Assembly: GCF_900104185.1 (NCBI RefSeq)
Contig: NZ_FNIZ01000015.1
Coordinates: 35,326-99,325 of the forward strand
DNA length: 64,000 nt
DNA from: Halobacillus aidingensis
GTDB taxonomy: Bacteria; Bacillota; Bacilli; Bacillales; Halobacillaceae
Direction: 5' to 3'
Below the pieces are notes generated by a model, which was given only the letters and a program-made list of their open reading frames with translations, was not told the DNA's origin and made no database searches. How positions within the stretch are numbered: the stretch's first letter is position 1; each line of letters starts with the position of its first letter. Below, piece by piece: positions 17,424 through 25,576 of this stretch. The translations under genes and the position numbers were made by a program.

Positions 17424-17928
17424 TTGAAAACTCAGTTTCGAGACTTTTGTTGAATGGATGGGGGCTGCGGGGAATGACTCGCTTTCCGCGGGAGCGCGGT
17501 GAGCCTCCTCGGACTGCGTCCTGTGGGGTCTCACCATGCACTTTTGTCCCGCAGGAGTCTCGCCATTCCCCTCCGCCCCTTTGCCATATAAGTATTTCGA
17601 AACCACATCCGGAATAAGCTGCTTTTATGCATATGGTAATTGCATGCGAAAAGCTTGTTATAGTGCGCTTTATGCTTATAACACAAGAATAATGGAAGGC
17701 AACCTCCCACAGGAAAGGGGTTCGTTTCTCACCTACATCGAATGGGGTGGTTGGGAAGCTGCGAGACTCCCGTGGGAGAAGGAGATAGGCGAGATCCCGC
17801 AGGACGTAGTCCGAGGAAGCTCGGCGCTCCCCCACAGGAAAGCGAGTAGCTTCCCAGCCACCCCTGACTCTGAATACGGCAAACGAATCCCTGGTATCTC
17901 GAAACTGAGCCTTCCACAATCCTGCCAT
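17424..17928. repeat. Composite intergenic repeat element, copy 3
   Basis: Two-module copy without the 159-bp insert. The left module runs from about 17424 (CTCAGTTTCGAGACTTTTGT) through GGGGCTGCGGGGAATGACTC to CCATTCCCCTCCGCCCC. The right module runs from about 17708 (GGGTTCGTTTCTCACCTACA) to 17928, ending CTCGAAACTGAGCCTTCCAC. The first few bases of the left end differ from the other copies (TTCTTGAAAA), so it may be truncated there. It fills most of the gap between the ATP-grasp start and the terminator of the CstA gene. Confidence 0.82.
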
Positions 17929-17953
17929 TATCTTTAATAAGATGGAAAATAAT

Positions 17954-17989
17954 AAAAAGTCGCTTAGCCTTGGGGCTAAGCGACTTTTT
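17954..17989 (-). terminator. Terminator of the CstA-family gene
   Basis: A 16-bp stem AAAAAGTCGCTTAGCC / GGCTAAGCGACTTTTT with a 4-nt loop. Confidence 0.9.
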
Positions 17990-17990
17990 A

Positions 17991-19436
17991 TTATCCTGCT
18001 TTTGAGGTGATGACCGTATCTTCTTTTCTCACTTTCTGTTTGATCACTTGCCATACGAACCATGTTACCACAACAAGCCAGATGATGGACCCTAAGATCA
18101 TGGACGTGGAATACTCCAAACCAAACCCTTCAGGAGCGTAGAAAATATAAGAGCTTACTACAGCTGTCATGAACAGGGCGGGAACACTGCAGATCCAGTG
18201 AAACTTGTTATTCTTCAACAAGTACATAGCTCCTGTCCAAAGCATAACTGTTGCTACAACTTGGTTGGACCAACCTACATATCTCCAGAGAAAGCTGTAA
18301 TCCATTTGTGTTAACAGGAACGTTGGAATCGTAACCGGAATTGCAAATAGTAGCGGTGTCCATTTTCCTTCGAATTTCTTTTTACTGACCTGACTAGCAA
18401 AATCAACAAGCATCATACGTGAAGATCGCAACGCTGTATCTCCCGTAGTGATTGGCAGGATAATGACACCAAGAACGGCAAGAATTCCACCTAGCGTACC
18501 AAGTGTGGTACTACTGATTTCATTAATGACTCCTGCTGGTCCTCCCTCTGCTAGTGCCGTTTGAAGACCTCCTGTGTTACCGAAGAATGTCATACCGGCA
18601 GCTGCCCAAATTAAGGCGATAATTCCTTCTGCGATCATGGCACCATAGAACACTTTTCTTCCTTCACTCTCTTTTTTCAACGTTCGAGCAAGGATCGGGC
18701 TTTGGGTACTGTGAAACCCAGAGATAGCTCCGCATGAGATCGTCACCATCAGCATTGGCCAGATCGGTAGTTCATCTGGATGAAGATTGCTGACTGTTAA
18801 ATTTGGAATTGGATGATCAAAGAAAAACATCCCTACCCCAATTGATACAGCCATAAAAATTAAAATTGCCCCAAATATCGGGTACACTTTACCAATAATT
18901 TTGTTGATGGGTAGAAGTGTCGCAATGAGAAAATATGCAAATATGATTAAAACAGATGTAAAAAATCCTAGTGGGGTGATTTCTGCCATCAATTGAGCCG
19001 GTCCTGCAGTAAAGGCTGCAGCTACTAAGATCATAAGGCCAATAGATAAAAGATTGATCACCGAGCGGGCCGGACGGCCTAGGTATTTCCCTACAAGTGT
19101 CGGGTATTGGGCGCCGTCATGACGAAGGGAAAGCATCCCTGAGAAGTAATCATGAACAGCTCCTGCGAAAATAGAACCAACAACGATCCAGATAAATGCC
19201 ACGGGGCCGTATAAAGCTCCCATCACTGCTCCGAATATAGGTCCAAGCCCAGCGATATTTAATAGCTGGATAAGACTCGCTTTCCACCAGCTCATCGGCA
19301 CATAGTCAAAACCATCGTTCTTTTCATATGCAGGTGTATTTTTTTGATCATTAATCCCGAAAATTCGTTCAACCACCTTTGCATAAAAAAGATATCCGAC
19401 GACAAGTAAAACGATAGATGCGATAAATGTGATCAT
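17991..19436 (-). CDS. CstA-family carbon starvation / peptide or pyruvate carrier
   Basis: A 481-residue polytopic membrane protein of the CstA family, which includes peptide and pyruvate transporters. Signatures are LLNIAGLGPIFGAVMGALYG, GSIFAGAVHDYFSGMLSLRH, CGAISGFHSTQSP and LPITTGDTALRSSRMML. At about 480 residues it belongs to the shorter, Gram-positive subgroup rather than the roughly 700-residue E. coli CstA/YjiY. The start at ATG 19436 has RBS AAAGGAGG; the longer frame would include it. A clear sigma-A promoter lies 36-64 bp upstream. The substrate is not deducible; pyruvate or peptides are family precedents. Confidence 0.87.
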   Translation of the reverse strand: MITFIASIVLLVVGYLFYAKVVERIFGINDQKNTPAYEKNDGFDYVPMSWWKASLIQLLNIAGLGPIFGAVMGALYGPVAFIWIVVGSIFAGAVHDYFSGMLSLRHDGAQYPTLVGKYLGRPARSVINLLSIGLMILVAAAFTAGPAQLMAEITPLGFFTSVLIIFAYFLIATLLPINKIIGKVYPIFGAILIFMAVSIGVGMFFFDHPIPNLTVSNLHPDELPIWPMLMVTISCGAISGFHSTQSPILARTLKKESEGRKVFYGAMIAEGIIALIWAAAGMTFFGNTGGLQTALAEGGPAGVINEISSTTLGTLGGILAVLGVIILPITTGDTALRSSRMMLVDFASQVSKKKFEGKWTPLLFAIPVTIPTFLLTQMDYSFLWRYVGWSNQVVATVMLWTGAMYLLKNNKFHWICSVPALFMTAVVSSYIFYAPEGFGLEYSTSMILGSIIWLVVVTWFVWQVIKQKVRKEDTVITSKAG

Positions 19437-19471
19437 CGCTGAGCCTCCTTTCAAATTTGAATGTAAGAAGT

Positions 19472-19500
19472 ATTCTAGCGCTGATTTTGTCGAATCACAA
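19472..19500 (-). promoter_or_regulatory. Sigma-A promoter of the CstA-family gene
   Basis: Minus strand TTGTGA, a 17-bp spacer and TAGAAT, placed just upstream of the RBS. Confidence 0.6.
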
Positions 19501-19621
19501 CCCATTTTCTGAATATTTATATTTTTATCTTTTTTTTCTTAAAAATAAAGCGATTCCAAGAGTATTCACTATTGTTATTTCTCTACAGTCTTTTATAAGT
19601 CTGAAACCGAAAATTAAACAT

Positions 19622-19790
19622 AAAAAACCTCCTGCGCAACTCGCAGGAGGTCCATGATTGTTATGTAACCTGCCACCCTATAGAAATGGTTAAGTTTCCC
19701 GCAGTCGTTTCGATTGCTAGGGTGGCATTGATATTAAGATACCATAGTGGCTGTAGGGATTCAAGCACACATGGCCCTATGTACTTTTAA
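19622..19790 (-). ncRNA. Candidate structured RNA with terminator, downstream of the Spo0E-like gene
   Basis: The minus-strand RNA folds into three consecutive elements. Hairpin 1 (19784-19740) pairs TACATAGGGC with GCCACTATGGTA. Hairpin 2 (19726-19672) has a perfect 9-bp GCCACCCTA / TAGGGTGGC stem enclosing a small GCAATCG-AAA-CGACTGC hairpin. The terminator (19650-19622) is CCTCCTGCG / CGCAGGAGG with six T residues. There is no open reading frame of note. It could be a separate small RNA or the 3' UTR of the Spo0E-like mRNA. I cannot assign it to a known family from memory; sporulation-linked RNAs such as CsfG are candidates to test. Confidence 0.5.
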
Positions 19791-19796
19791 TCTAAT

Positions 19797-19964
19797 TTAA
19801 TTGGAACATTGGTATTTTCTTTGTTCACTAAAACGATTCAATAGGTCATCTAGCTCTTGTGAAATTCTCAATAGTTCATCATCCGTAGGGTTATTGTTAT
19901 AGATTTCATACATGCGCGTTCTTAATTCTTCTATTTGTTGTTCTAACCGTACTTTATAAGGCAT
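19797..19964 (-). CDS. Spo0E-like aspartyl-phosphate phosphatase (small protein)
   Basis: A 55-residue protein with the Spo0E-family signature SQELDDLLNRF in its second helix. The first helix is VRLEQQIEELRTRMYEIY. Spo0E-type proteins dephosphorylate Spo0A~P and so delay sporulation. The SQELD Asp/Glu residues are the conserved contact region. RBS AAGGAG lies 8 nt before ATG 19964. Length is typical for the family (45-85). It is followed at once by a structured RNA and terminator. It is well supported in spite of its small size. Confidence 0.85.
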   Translation of the reverse strand: MPYKVRLEQQIEELRTRMYEIYNNNPTDDELLRISQELDDLLNRFSEQRKYQCSN

Positions 19965-20189
19965 AATTTCATCTCCTTCACTCGTACCTTACCCTAAATA
20001 AACGAATCTAAACTACTATTTTAAAATAACTTTAAAACATAATAATTCTTCTGATTATTTAACTACGCTATATAAGTATTATATCGGACAAAAATATTTC
20101 GAAATAAGTCTTTCTTGTCATTTTCTAGTTGTTCTACGGTGGTTCTTTAGATATATTGTCGATATTTCCCGGGTAATGATTCTATTTCT

Positions 20190-20210
20190 CTATCACAAAA
20201 ATCGTGATAG
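20190..20210 (+). promoter_or_regulatory. Inverted repeat in the ridA leader
   Basis: CTATCAC-N7-GTGATAG, a perfect 7-bp inverted repeat 35 nt before the ridA start. It could be a repressor operator or a leader hairpin. Confidence 0.4.
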
Positions 20211-20244
20211 GATGAATGAAAACCTACATAAAGGAGTGGCAGTC

Positions 20245-20625
20245 ATGTTTAAAGCTGTTTCAACGAATCAAGCACCAAGTGCGATTGGTCCATATTCTCA
20301 GGCCACAGACCTTGGACATATCATTTTTATTTCTGGGCAAATCCCTCTGGATCCGGAGACGATGGAATTTGTCTCTAACGATATTAAAGAACAAACACAC
20401 AGAGTGATGAAAAACATTCGTGCGATACTTGAAGAGGTAGACCTCTCTTTCAATAATGTTGCGAAAATGAACATCTACTTAGACTCGATGGATGATTTTG
20501 CTGTAGTCAATGATGTGTATGCAAGTTATTTGAGTGAGCCTTATCCTGCTCGCGCAGCTGTAGAAGTCAGCAAACTTCCTAAAGGTGCAAAAGTGGAAAT
20601 AGAAGCCATTGCTACGCGAGATTAA
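20245..20625 (+). CDS. ridA: RidA family enamine/imine deaminase
   Basis: A 126-residue protein matching RidA (YjgF/YER057c/UK114), which hydrolyses reactive 2-aminoacrylate-type enamines made by PLP enzymes. Visible are AIGPYSQATDLGHIIFISGQ at the N-terminus and YPARAAVEVSKLPKGAKVEI at the C-terminus. The latter holds the conserved Arg that binds the substrate carboxylate and the final Glu. Family trimers are cytosolic. The start is ATG 20245 with RBS AAGGAG; an upstream in-frame ATG would give 23 extra residues not seen in the family. Monocistronic. Confidence 0.93.
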   Translation: MFKAVSTNQAPSAIGPYSQATDLGHIIFISGQIPLDPETMEFVSNDIKEQTHRVMKNIRAILEEVDLSFNNVAKMNIYLDSMDDFAVVNDVYASYLSEPYPARAAVEVSKLPKGAKVEIEAIATRD

Positions 20626-20678
20626 GTCTATATTCATAATATTCGAAAATCATAATGTTTTTCTGTCCACATTCTTCT

Positions 20679-20713
20679 AAAAGAAGCAGAGCTGAAATGG
20701 CTCTGCTTCTTTT
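20679..20713. terminator. Bidirectional terminator between ridA and the HTH gene
   Basis: A 14-bp perfect stem AAAAGAAGCAGAGC / GCTCTGCTTCTTTT with a 7-nt loop. Confidence 0.9.
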
Positions 20714-20724
20714 ATTTCATTTCA

Positions 20725-20955
20725 CTAATCTTCATCTTTAACATCCGGATCCTCCGGGAGAGGTTCGCTCAGGTATTCCTGAATCATTTTCCGGTAGTTT
20801 TCCATCTGTTCCAGATGGTTGTGGAATTGATTTTTATTGATCAGATACTGCCGCCCATCATAAATGGTCTTAATTTTATGATTCAAGATCAACTGCCGGA
20901 CATAGTCTTCAGGAAGCTCAAGGAATTCTACTGTTTCTTTAACTGTTAAATACAT
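20725..20955 (-). CDS. Small excisionase-type helix-turn-helix protein
   Basis: 76 residues. The N-terminal half (MYLTVKETVEFLELPEDYVR, then LILNHKIKTIYDGRQYLINK) has the MerR/excisionase-like winged helix layout: a 'TVKE-a-ae-L' helix, a recognition helix and a wing ending before an acidic C-terminal tail (PLPEDPDVKDED). Such proteins bind DNA, but no phage or integrase gene is nearby, so it is probably a stand-alone chromosomal regulator. RBS AAAGGTG precedes ATG 20955. Target unknown. Confidence 0.6.
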   Translation of the reverse strand: MYLTVKETVEFLELPEDYVRQLILNHKIKTIYDGRQYLINKNQFHNHLEQMENYRKMIQEYLSEPLPEDPDVKDED

Positions 20956-21071
20956 GATCCGTCACCTTTCTTTCCCTTGCATTATACCATTTCTTTTTTT
21001 ACGGAAAGTTTCTTTTTCTACAAATGTGGGAAATACATTAAAAACTATTCTAGCGAAATGAGAGGGATACT

Positions 21072-21920
21072 ATGGCTTCTACGATAACAACAAACAAAAA
21101 CAAGCGATCAGAAGCAAGCGAAGAAATCAAACCATGGGTGCGGAGATTCGGAAGGACCGGTTTCATGGCCAAGGGGATTGTTTATGCTCTTATCGGAGTA
21201 TTGACCCTGATGGCCGCTCTTGGAGTCGGCGGGAAAACAACCGGAACGACAGGGATGTTCCGCTCTCTTGCCGGCGTCGCTTTTGGAGAAATATTACTTT
21301 GGATTATTGGCATCGGTTTGATCGGATATATCTCCTGGCTCGCGATAAAAGCCATCATGGACCCCAACAATGAAGGAACAGATGGGAAAGGGTTGATTAC
21401 TCGACTTGGTTACATTGTAGGTGCCATTATTTATGGTTCCCTGGCTTTTAATGCAATTAAATTTGCCCTCAATGCTGGTTCCGGCAGTGGAAATTCAGAA
21501 CAGACGCTTTCAGCTAAACTCTTGTCTCAGCCTTTTGGCCAATGGCTTGTCGGGATTGTTGGAGCTATTGTCATAGGATATGGTATTTATGAAATTTATC
21601 AAGGTAGTACAGGACGCTTTATGAAAAAGATGAATACAGCGGAAATGGACCGCCATAAAAGGAATGTGGCAGAAAAATCAGGTAAATTCGGATTATCAGC
21701 AAGAGGAATTGTACTTGCCCTCATCGGATTCTTTTTCATTCAAACCGCCTTGTCCGCAAATCCTGATGAAGCCAAAGGTCTGGACGGAGCACTTTCTGAA
21801 ATTGCCCAGCAGCCTTACGGACAAGTCTTACTAGGTATTGCCGCCATTGGATTGATTTTATATGGTATCTACCAAATGGTACGTGGACGATATGCTCGTA
21901 TGAATTTCGGAAAAAAATAA
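21072..21920 (+). CDS. DUF1206 membrane protein
   Basis: A 282-residue membrane protein built of three roughly 80-residue repeats, each starting with a 'RFGRTGFMAKGIVYALIG'-like amphipathic/TM segment (residues 25, 105 and 200). Each repeat ends with an FGxxLLxxIGxGLIGYGIY-like helix pair. This matches DUF1206, a family of unknown function. Six hydrophobic segments are seen. RBS GAGAGGG precedes ATG 21072; transcription is monocistronic, with a strong terminator. Confidence 0.82.
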   Translation: MASTITTNKNKRSEASEEIKPWVRRFGRTGFMAKGIVYALIGVLTLMAALGVGGKTTGTTGMFRSLAGVAFGEILLWIIGIGLIGYISWLAIKAIMDPNNEGTDGKGLITRLGYIVGAIIYGSLAFNAIKFALNAGSGSGNSEQTLSAKLLSQPFGQWLVGIVGAIVIGYGIYEIYQGSTGRFMKKMNTAEMDRHKRNVAEKSGKFGLSARGIVLALIGFFFIQTALSANPDEAKGLDGALSEIAQQPYGQVLLGIAAIGLILYGIYQMVRGRYARMNFGKK

Positions 21921-21932
21921 TTTCCATCAAAA

Positions 21933-21962
21933 AAAGCCTTTCCTCCAGTGAGGAAAGGCTTT
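21933..21962 (+). terminator. Terminator of the DUF1206 gene
   Basis: AAAGCCTTTCCTC / GAGGAAAGGCTTT 13-bp stem around CAGT. Confidence 0.85.
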
Positions 21963-22112
21963 CGACTTTTGTCGCGAATATACCGACGACCACATTCGTC
22001 GTTTAGCTTTTATAAAAAGCATGTACTTCGTCTTACACAAACAGCTCATCGCTCATTTAATATACCATGATTCTTCCTGAATAGCAAACCAAGACGTTCA
22101 TTCGTCTTCTTG

Positions 22113-22121
22113 TGCTATACT
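22113..22121 (+). promoter_or_regulatory. Extended -10 promoter of the 151-residue protein gene
   Basis: TGCTATACT, an extended -10 element, lies 31 bp before the start codon. No good -35 is present at 17 bp. Confidence 0.45.
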
Positions 22122-22151
22122 AGGGCTACAAAAATACCTCAGGAGGAACTT

Positions 22152-22607
22152 ATGCTTACATTTGAAGAAAAACTGAACATCATTGAAGAATTTCCTGAAC
22201 TTGAAAAGAAAGAGATCTCCCTTGGAAGAGTGAATTTCCATTATGAAGAAAGCGTGTATGATAAAAAAGTTGTTGTTTACCGGCTCCACCCGAATGGCAA
22301 CGGATTTGTTTATGCAGGTGAAATGGATGACTATGCTACGGACGACAAAGGGATGGTCAATATTAAGGAGATGAGCGCCGATGAACTCCGCACGTTAATC
22401 CGGGAGGCGATCGAATCTTTGTCCCTCTCCCCTGCCGAGAAAAATCCAGTGATGGAGGAATGGCTGAACGACAACGATCAGTCGCTTGTTCTTATGCGTG
22501 AAGAAGATGGTTTTCATGTGTACGCTGAAGAACAGTTGGAAGGTACGTTCAATTCCTATGAAGAAGCCGTTAACTTCCTGGAGCAAGAAGGCTTCAGCCG
22601 TCTTTAA
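22152..22607 (+). CDS. Conserved hypothetical protein, 151 residues
   Basis: I do not recognise a named family. The protein is soluble and acidic. The N-terminal half is beta-rich (KKEISLGRVNFHYEESVYDKK, cut here) and contains HPNGNGFVYAGEMDDY, then MSADELRTLIREAIESLS. The C-terminal part DGFHVYAEEQLEGTFNSYEE plus AVNFLEQEGF looks like a small sensor-type domain. RBS AGGAGG is 6 nt before ATG 22152. A terminator follows directly. It is probably a Bacillaceae housekeeping protein of unknown role. Confidence 0.7.
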   Translation: MLTFEEKLNIIEEFPELEKKEISLGRVNFHYEESVYDKKVVVYRLHPNGNGFVYAGEMDDYATDDKGMVNIKEMSADELRTLIREAIESLSLSPAEKNPVMEEWLNDNDQSLVLMREEDGFHVYAEEQLEGTFNSYEEAVNFLEQEGFSRL

Positions 22608-22613
22608 TATACC

Positions 22614-22642
22614 AAGAGCCGTTTTATACGGCTCTTTTTTTT
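22614..22642 (+). terminator. Terminator
   Basis: AAGAGCCGT / ACGGCTCTT stem with a TTTAT loop and a T run. Confidence 0.88.
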
Positions 22643-22706
22643 AAGGTACAGTACTGTCACACCTCGCCCATTCTGCATAAAGTATTGAAAAAAGGTGGCT
22701 TTTTTC

Positions 22707-23456
22707 ATGTACACGTATCCCTATTTCTACAGGCAGCAACAGCCCTCAGCAACTTCGAACATCCTCTCCTATGCCAAAGGGGATGTGAATGGGGACTTCA
22801 TCGAAGACCAAGTTTTTCTAGTCGGAGAAAAAACACCGGATAGTCCGTATATCACGAACATTACGCTGGTCATTCAGGATGGACAAACGAACCTTTTCTA
22901 TAGTGTCCCCTTAAAAACGAACATGGGATATCAACCGCGCCTTTTTCTTGGGGATTTCACAGGTGACGGCGTAGATGACATCTTGATTAGCATGGATTCT
23001 GGTGGGAGCGGCGGTTTTGGATACTACTATTTGTTTTCATTTATAAACAACCAACCACAGGTCCTTTTTGACTATGAAACGTTCGATGAAGCTTATGAAT
23101 ATGAAGTTAATTATCAAAATCAGTATAAAGTTGAAGTTCTAAACAAAACGCTCGGTCTTTCTTTTCTCATCGACCTCAGCAACAGGGACTCTGAGTATCT
23201 ATCAGAAATTTATAATGAGAACGGAACATTAAAAGCACCGTTACAGGGATCCGTATCTGGTTTGAACACCCTTTACCCCATCGATTTTGACGGAGATGGG
23301 GTTTATGAATTGTTCGCTTTTCAACGAATTATCGGCCAGTATAATGCGGATGGATTAGGATTGGTTCAAACCCCGCTTACGTGGAAGGGCAATGACTTTG
23401 TCCCCTTCTTTGATAATCAATATGTGGCTGTCCTAGGAATGAGTACAGACGCTTAA
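22707..23456 (+). CDS. FG-GAP/VCBS-repeat-like calcium-binding protein
   Basis: A 249-residue protein with three EF-hand-like Ca2+ loops embedded in beta-propeller-type repeats: DVNGDFIEDQV (about residue 27), DFTGDGVDDILI (about 84) and DFDGDGVYELFAF (about 192). There is no signal peptide; the N-terminus MYTYPYFYRQQQPSATS is Tyr/Gln-rich, a feature often seen in Bacillus spore-associated or surface proteins. The RBS AAAGGTGG precedes ATG 22707. Function is unknown; the Ca2+ loops support a structural or carbohydrate-binding role. Confidence 0.7.
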   Translation: MYTYPYFYRQQQPSATSNILSYAKGDVNGDFIEDQVFLVGEKTPDSPYITNITLVIQDGQTNLFYSVPLKTNMGYQPRLFLGDFTGDGVDDILISMDSGGSGGFGYYYLFSFINNQPQVLFDYETFDEAYEYEVNYQNQYKVEVLNKTLGLSFLIDLSNRDSEYLSEIYNENGTLKAPLQGSVSGLNTLYPIDFDGDGVYELFAFQRIIGQYNADGLGLVQTPLTWKGNDFVPFFDNQYVAVLGMSTDA

Positions 23457-23500
23457 CAAGCAATATCTTTTCTAAATCTGACATGCTTCCTATCCTTTGG

Positions 23501-23606
23501 GGTACCAGGTACGTTGATTCTATCCTACTGTACCTGGTACAACATTCACTACATTCAACTGGTTTGGTACCAGGTACATGATAGGCGTTAATTGGAACCT
23601 GGTACC
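23501..23606. repeat. Four alternating GGTACCAGGTAC motifs forming two hairpins
   Basis: GGTACCAGGTAC (23501), GTACCTGGTAC (23530), GGTACCAGGTAC (23566) and GGAACCTGGTACC (23594) alternate in orientation, so units 1-2 and 3-4 each form an 11-12 bp stem with a 17-nt or 16-nt loop. They lie between two co-oriented genes and may end the upstream transcript. Confidence 0.75.
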
Positions 23607-23656
23607 TTTTCATTTCTTTATCCACGGAAAATTCTGATGAAAATCTCCCAATAATC

Positions 23657-23681
23657 GTTATACTAGGATAAAATGGGGTAT
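23657..23681 (+). promoter_or_regulatory. Candidate sigma-B promoter of the RsbR-like gene
   Basis: GTTATA, a 13-bp spacer and GGGTAT match the general stress sigma-B pattern GTTTAA-N12-15-GGGWAW well. A TATACT hexamer overlapping it (23659-23664) could instead be a sigma-A -10. Confidence 0.45.
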
Positions 23682-23714
23682 AAGAAAAACTAACGTTAAT
23701 GGAAGGAGAACGAT

Positions 23715-24536
23715 ATGGATCGATTAAATGAACGTTTAGCCCAATATTTTAATGATAACCAAACCGCATTAGTAAACGAATTACTCCCGAAAACCTTGGA
23801 CAAGCTGCAAATCAACTATACAGATCAAGATCTGAATTATCATTTTGAAATGCTTCGTCTACTTCTTGACCGCGTAGCTAAAAGCCTCTTGCAGCCCCCA
23901 GATGAAACAAATGCAGCTGCCATCGGCTATGACACCGAAAATTACCTCTATTCTAAAGGAGTTCTTTTGAAACAGACCGTGGATGTGTTGAGCGTCTTCC
24001 GTCTTTCTCTCATGAAGCATATGCGGAGTTCGAACTTGATTCAAGAGGCCGATATAGAAGAAGGCTTCGTTGTAGCAGAAGAAGTAGTCACAGCATTTGA
24101 CGCAGCTATTCGAGCGACGACAGACAGTTATAACAAAACCAAAGAAAGAGAACATGAAGAAATGGAGAAGCATTTGAATGCTGTCTCTACCCCCGTCGTC
24201 CTCATCGATGAATTTCAAGCTGTTCTTCCATTGGTTGGGGAATTTTCCACGGAACGTTTCGATGTGGTGAAAGATCACACGTTACATAAAGTCAAAGAGC
24301 ATGGATTACGGCTTTTATTCATTGATTTTTCAGGGATCGCTACGTTTGATGAAGTTTTCATTAATGACTTGTTCAACTTAACAAAAACCATTAAACTGCT
24401 GGGAACAAGAACGGTGCTGACCGGAATTCGTACAGAGATGGCCATTGCGGCGATCCAGTCTGAAATGAATTTTGAGGAACTGGAGACCTTCAATGATCTC
24501 AAGCAGGCACTGATTACAATTAATGATAACCAGTAA
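23715..24536 (+). CDS. RsbR-type STAS co-antagonist paralogue
   Basis: 273 residues: an N-terminal all-helical non-heme-globin-like sensor region (1-150) and a C-terminal STAS domain (160-270) with LPLVGEFSTER and LFIDFSGIATFDEVF, plus LGTRTVLTGIRTEMA. RsbR proteins form stressosomes with RsbS and hold RsbT, and are phosphorylated by RsbT on two Thr (T171 and T205 in B. subtilis RsbRA). Here the first Thr is kept (T179). The second, exactly 34 residues later as in RsbRA, is Glu213. The RBS GGAAGGAG precedes ATG 23715. The Gfo/Idh/MocA gene starts 13 nt downstream, so the two are probably cotranscribed. Confidence 0.88.
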   Translation: MDRLNERLAQYFNDNQTALVNELLPKTLDKLQINYTDQDLNYHFEMLRLLLDRVAKSLLQPPDETNAAAIGYDTENYLYSKGVLLKQTVDVLSVFRLSLMKHMRSSNLIQEADIEEGFVVAEEVVTAFDAAIRATTDSYNKTKEREHEEMEKHLNAVSTPVVLIDEFQAVLPLVGEFSTERFDVVKDHTLHKVKEHGLRLLFIDFSGIATFDEVFINDLFNLTKTIKLLGTRTVLTGIRTEMAIAAIQSEMNFEELETFNDLKQALITINDNQ

Positions 24537-24548
24537 GGAGTTGGACCG

Positions 24549-25541
24549 ATGATTCGTGTAGCTTTATTAAGCAAGTGGCACGTACATGCCGTGGATTATG
24601 CAAGAGAAGCTTCTGAAAACCCCAATATTAGCATCTCGAAAGTTTGGGATGAAGATGTGGAGCGGGGCCAAGTGTGGGCCGAGGAACTCGAGGTACCTTT
24701 CGATGATCAACTCGAACGCGTGCTTTCAGACCCTGAAATTGATGGTGTCATTGTCACAAGTCCAACAAAACTTCATAAGGAAATCATCATGGCAGCTGCC
24801 AATCACGGAAAGCATATTTTTACAGAAAAAGTCCTCTCTTTCAGTAGAAAGGACGATGAAGAAGTTTTCTCTAGTTTGGAGAATGCCGGCGTTAAATTTA
24901 TGATTTCTTTACCTAGATTGACTTCTCGATATTATCTATATGCCCAAAAGATTATAGATGACGGGGTGCTCGGGACCGTAAATATGATCCGTTGCCGTGT
25001 TGCACATAATGGAGCCGTACCAAATGAAGACCATCCGAATGGGTGGCTTCCTGAACGCTTTTTTGACAAGGACCATTGCGGAGGCGGGACGTTGATCGAC
25101 CTCGGTGCCCACCCGATTTATTTGGCGAACCGCCTTGCCGGAAAACCTACGGCCGTATCTGCCCGTCTGCATTCGCTCATGGGGCGAGGTGTAGATGACC
25201 ACTCTGCCGCCACCGTAGAGTATGAATCTGGTATTCTTGCGGTGTTGGAAGCGAGTTTTGTCTCAATGGGAAGCCCTTTTCAGCTCGAGATTTACGGGAC
25301 GGACGGGACACTTTTGGTTGAGGGAAATGAAACGCGAATTAAAAGCAGCACCCATGGAATGACTGAATGGACGTATCCTGACCTCCCAACGGCAATCCAT
25401 TCCCCTCTGCAACAATGGGTGGACGACATCCTCCATCAAGAGAAACCGACCATTAAGAAAGAAGATGCCCTTCAGTTGACCGCTGTCAACGAAGCAGCCG
25501 CTCTTTCACACAAACATAAAAAAAGAATCACGATCAAATAA
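24549..25541 (+). CDS. Gfo/Idh/MocA family NAD(P)-dependent oxidoreductase
   Basis: 330 residues with a Rossmann N-terminal domain (MIRVALLSKWHVHAVDYARE, unusual in lacking the GxGxxG but still typical of some members). EIDGVIVTSPTKLHKEI follows, and the catalytic-type EKV of FTEKVLS stands where most members have EKP. The C-terminal alpha/beta domain includes CGGGTLIDLGAHPIYLANRL, where the His is the usual substrate-site residue. It probably acts on a sugar or cyclitol derivative, not identifiable. RBS AAGGAG precedes ATG 24549, 13 nt after the RsbR-like gene. Confidence 0.85.
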   Translation: MIRVALLSKWHVHAVDYAREASENPNISISKVWDEDVERGQVWAEELEVPFDDQLERVLSDPEIDGVIVTSPTKLHKEIIMAAANHGKHIFTEKVLSFSRKDDEEVFSSLENAGVKFMISLPRLTSRYYLYAQKIIDDGVLGTVNMIRCRVAHNGAVPNEDHPNGWLPERFFDKDHCGGGTLIDLGAHPIYLANRLAGKPTAVSARLHSLMGRGVDDHSAATVEYESGILAVLEASFVSMGSPFQLEIYGTDGTLLVEGNETRIKSSTHGMTEWTYPDLPTAIHSPLQQWVDDILHQEKPTIKKEDALQLTAVNEAAALSHKHKKRITIK

Positions 25542-25545
25542 AAAT

Positions 25546-25575
25546 GCCTGCCCATCATTGCCGTGATGGACAGGC
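25546..25575. terminator. Bidirectional terminator
   Basis: GCCTGCCCATCA / TGATGGACAGGC stem with one mismatch, between convergent genes. Confidence 0.75.
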
Positions 25576-25576
25576 T

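Noticed and set aside
17305..18063. N-terminal extension of the ATP-grasp frame by about 250 residues
   Set aside because: The extension reads through repeat copy 3; the ATP-grasp family begins at MSKIYILHEN and a good RBS (AAAGGAG) stands before ATG 17304.
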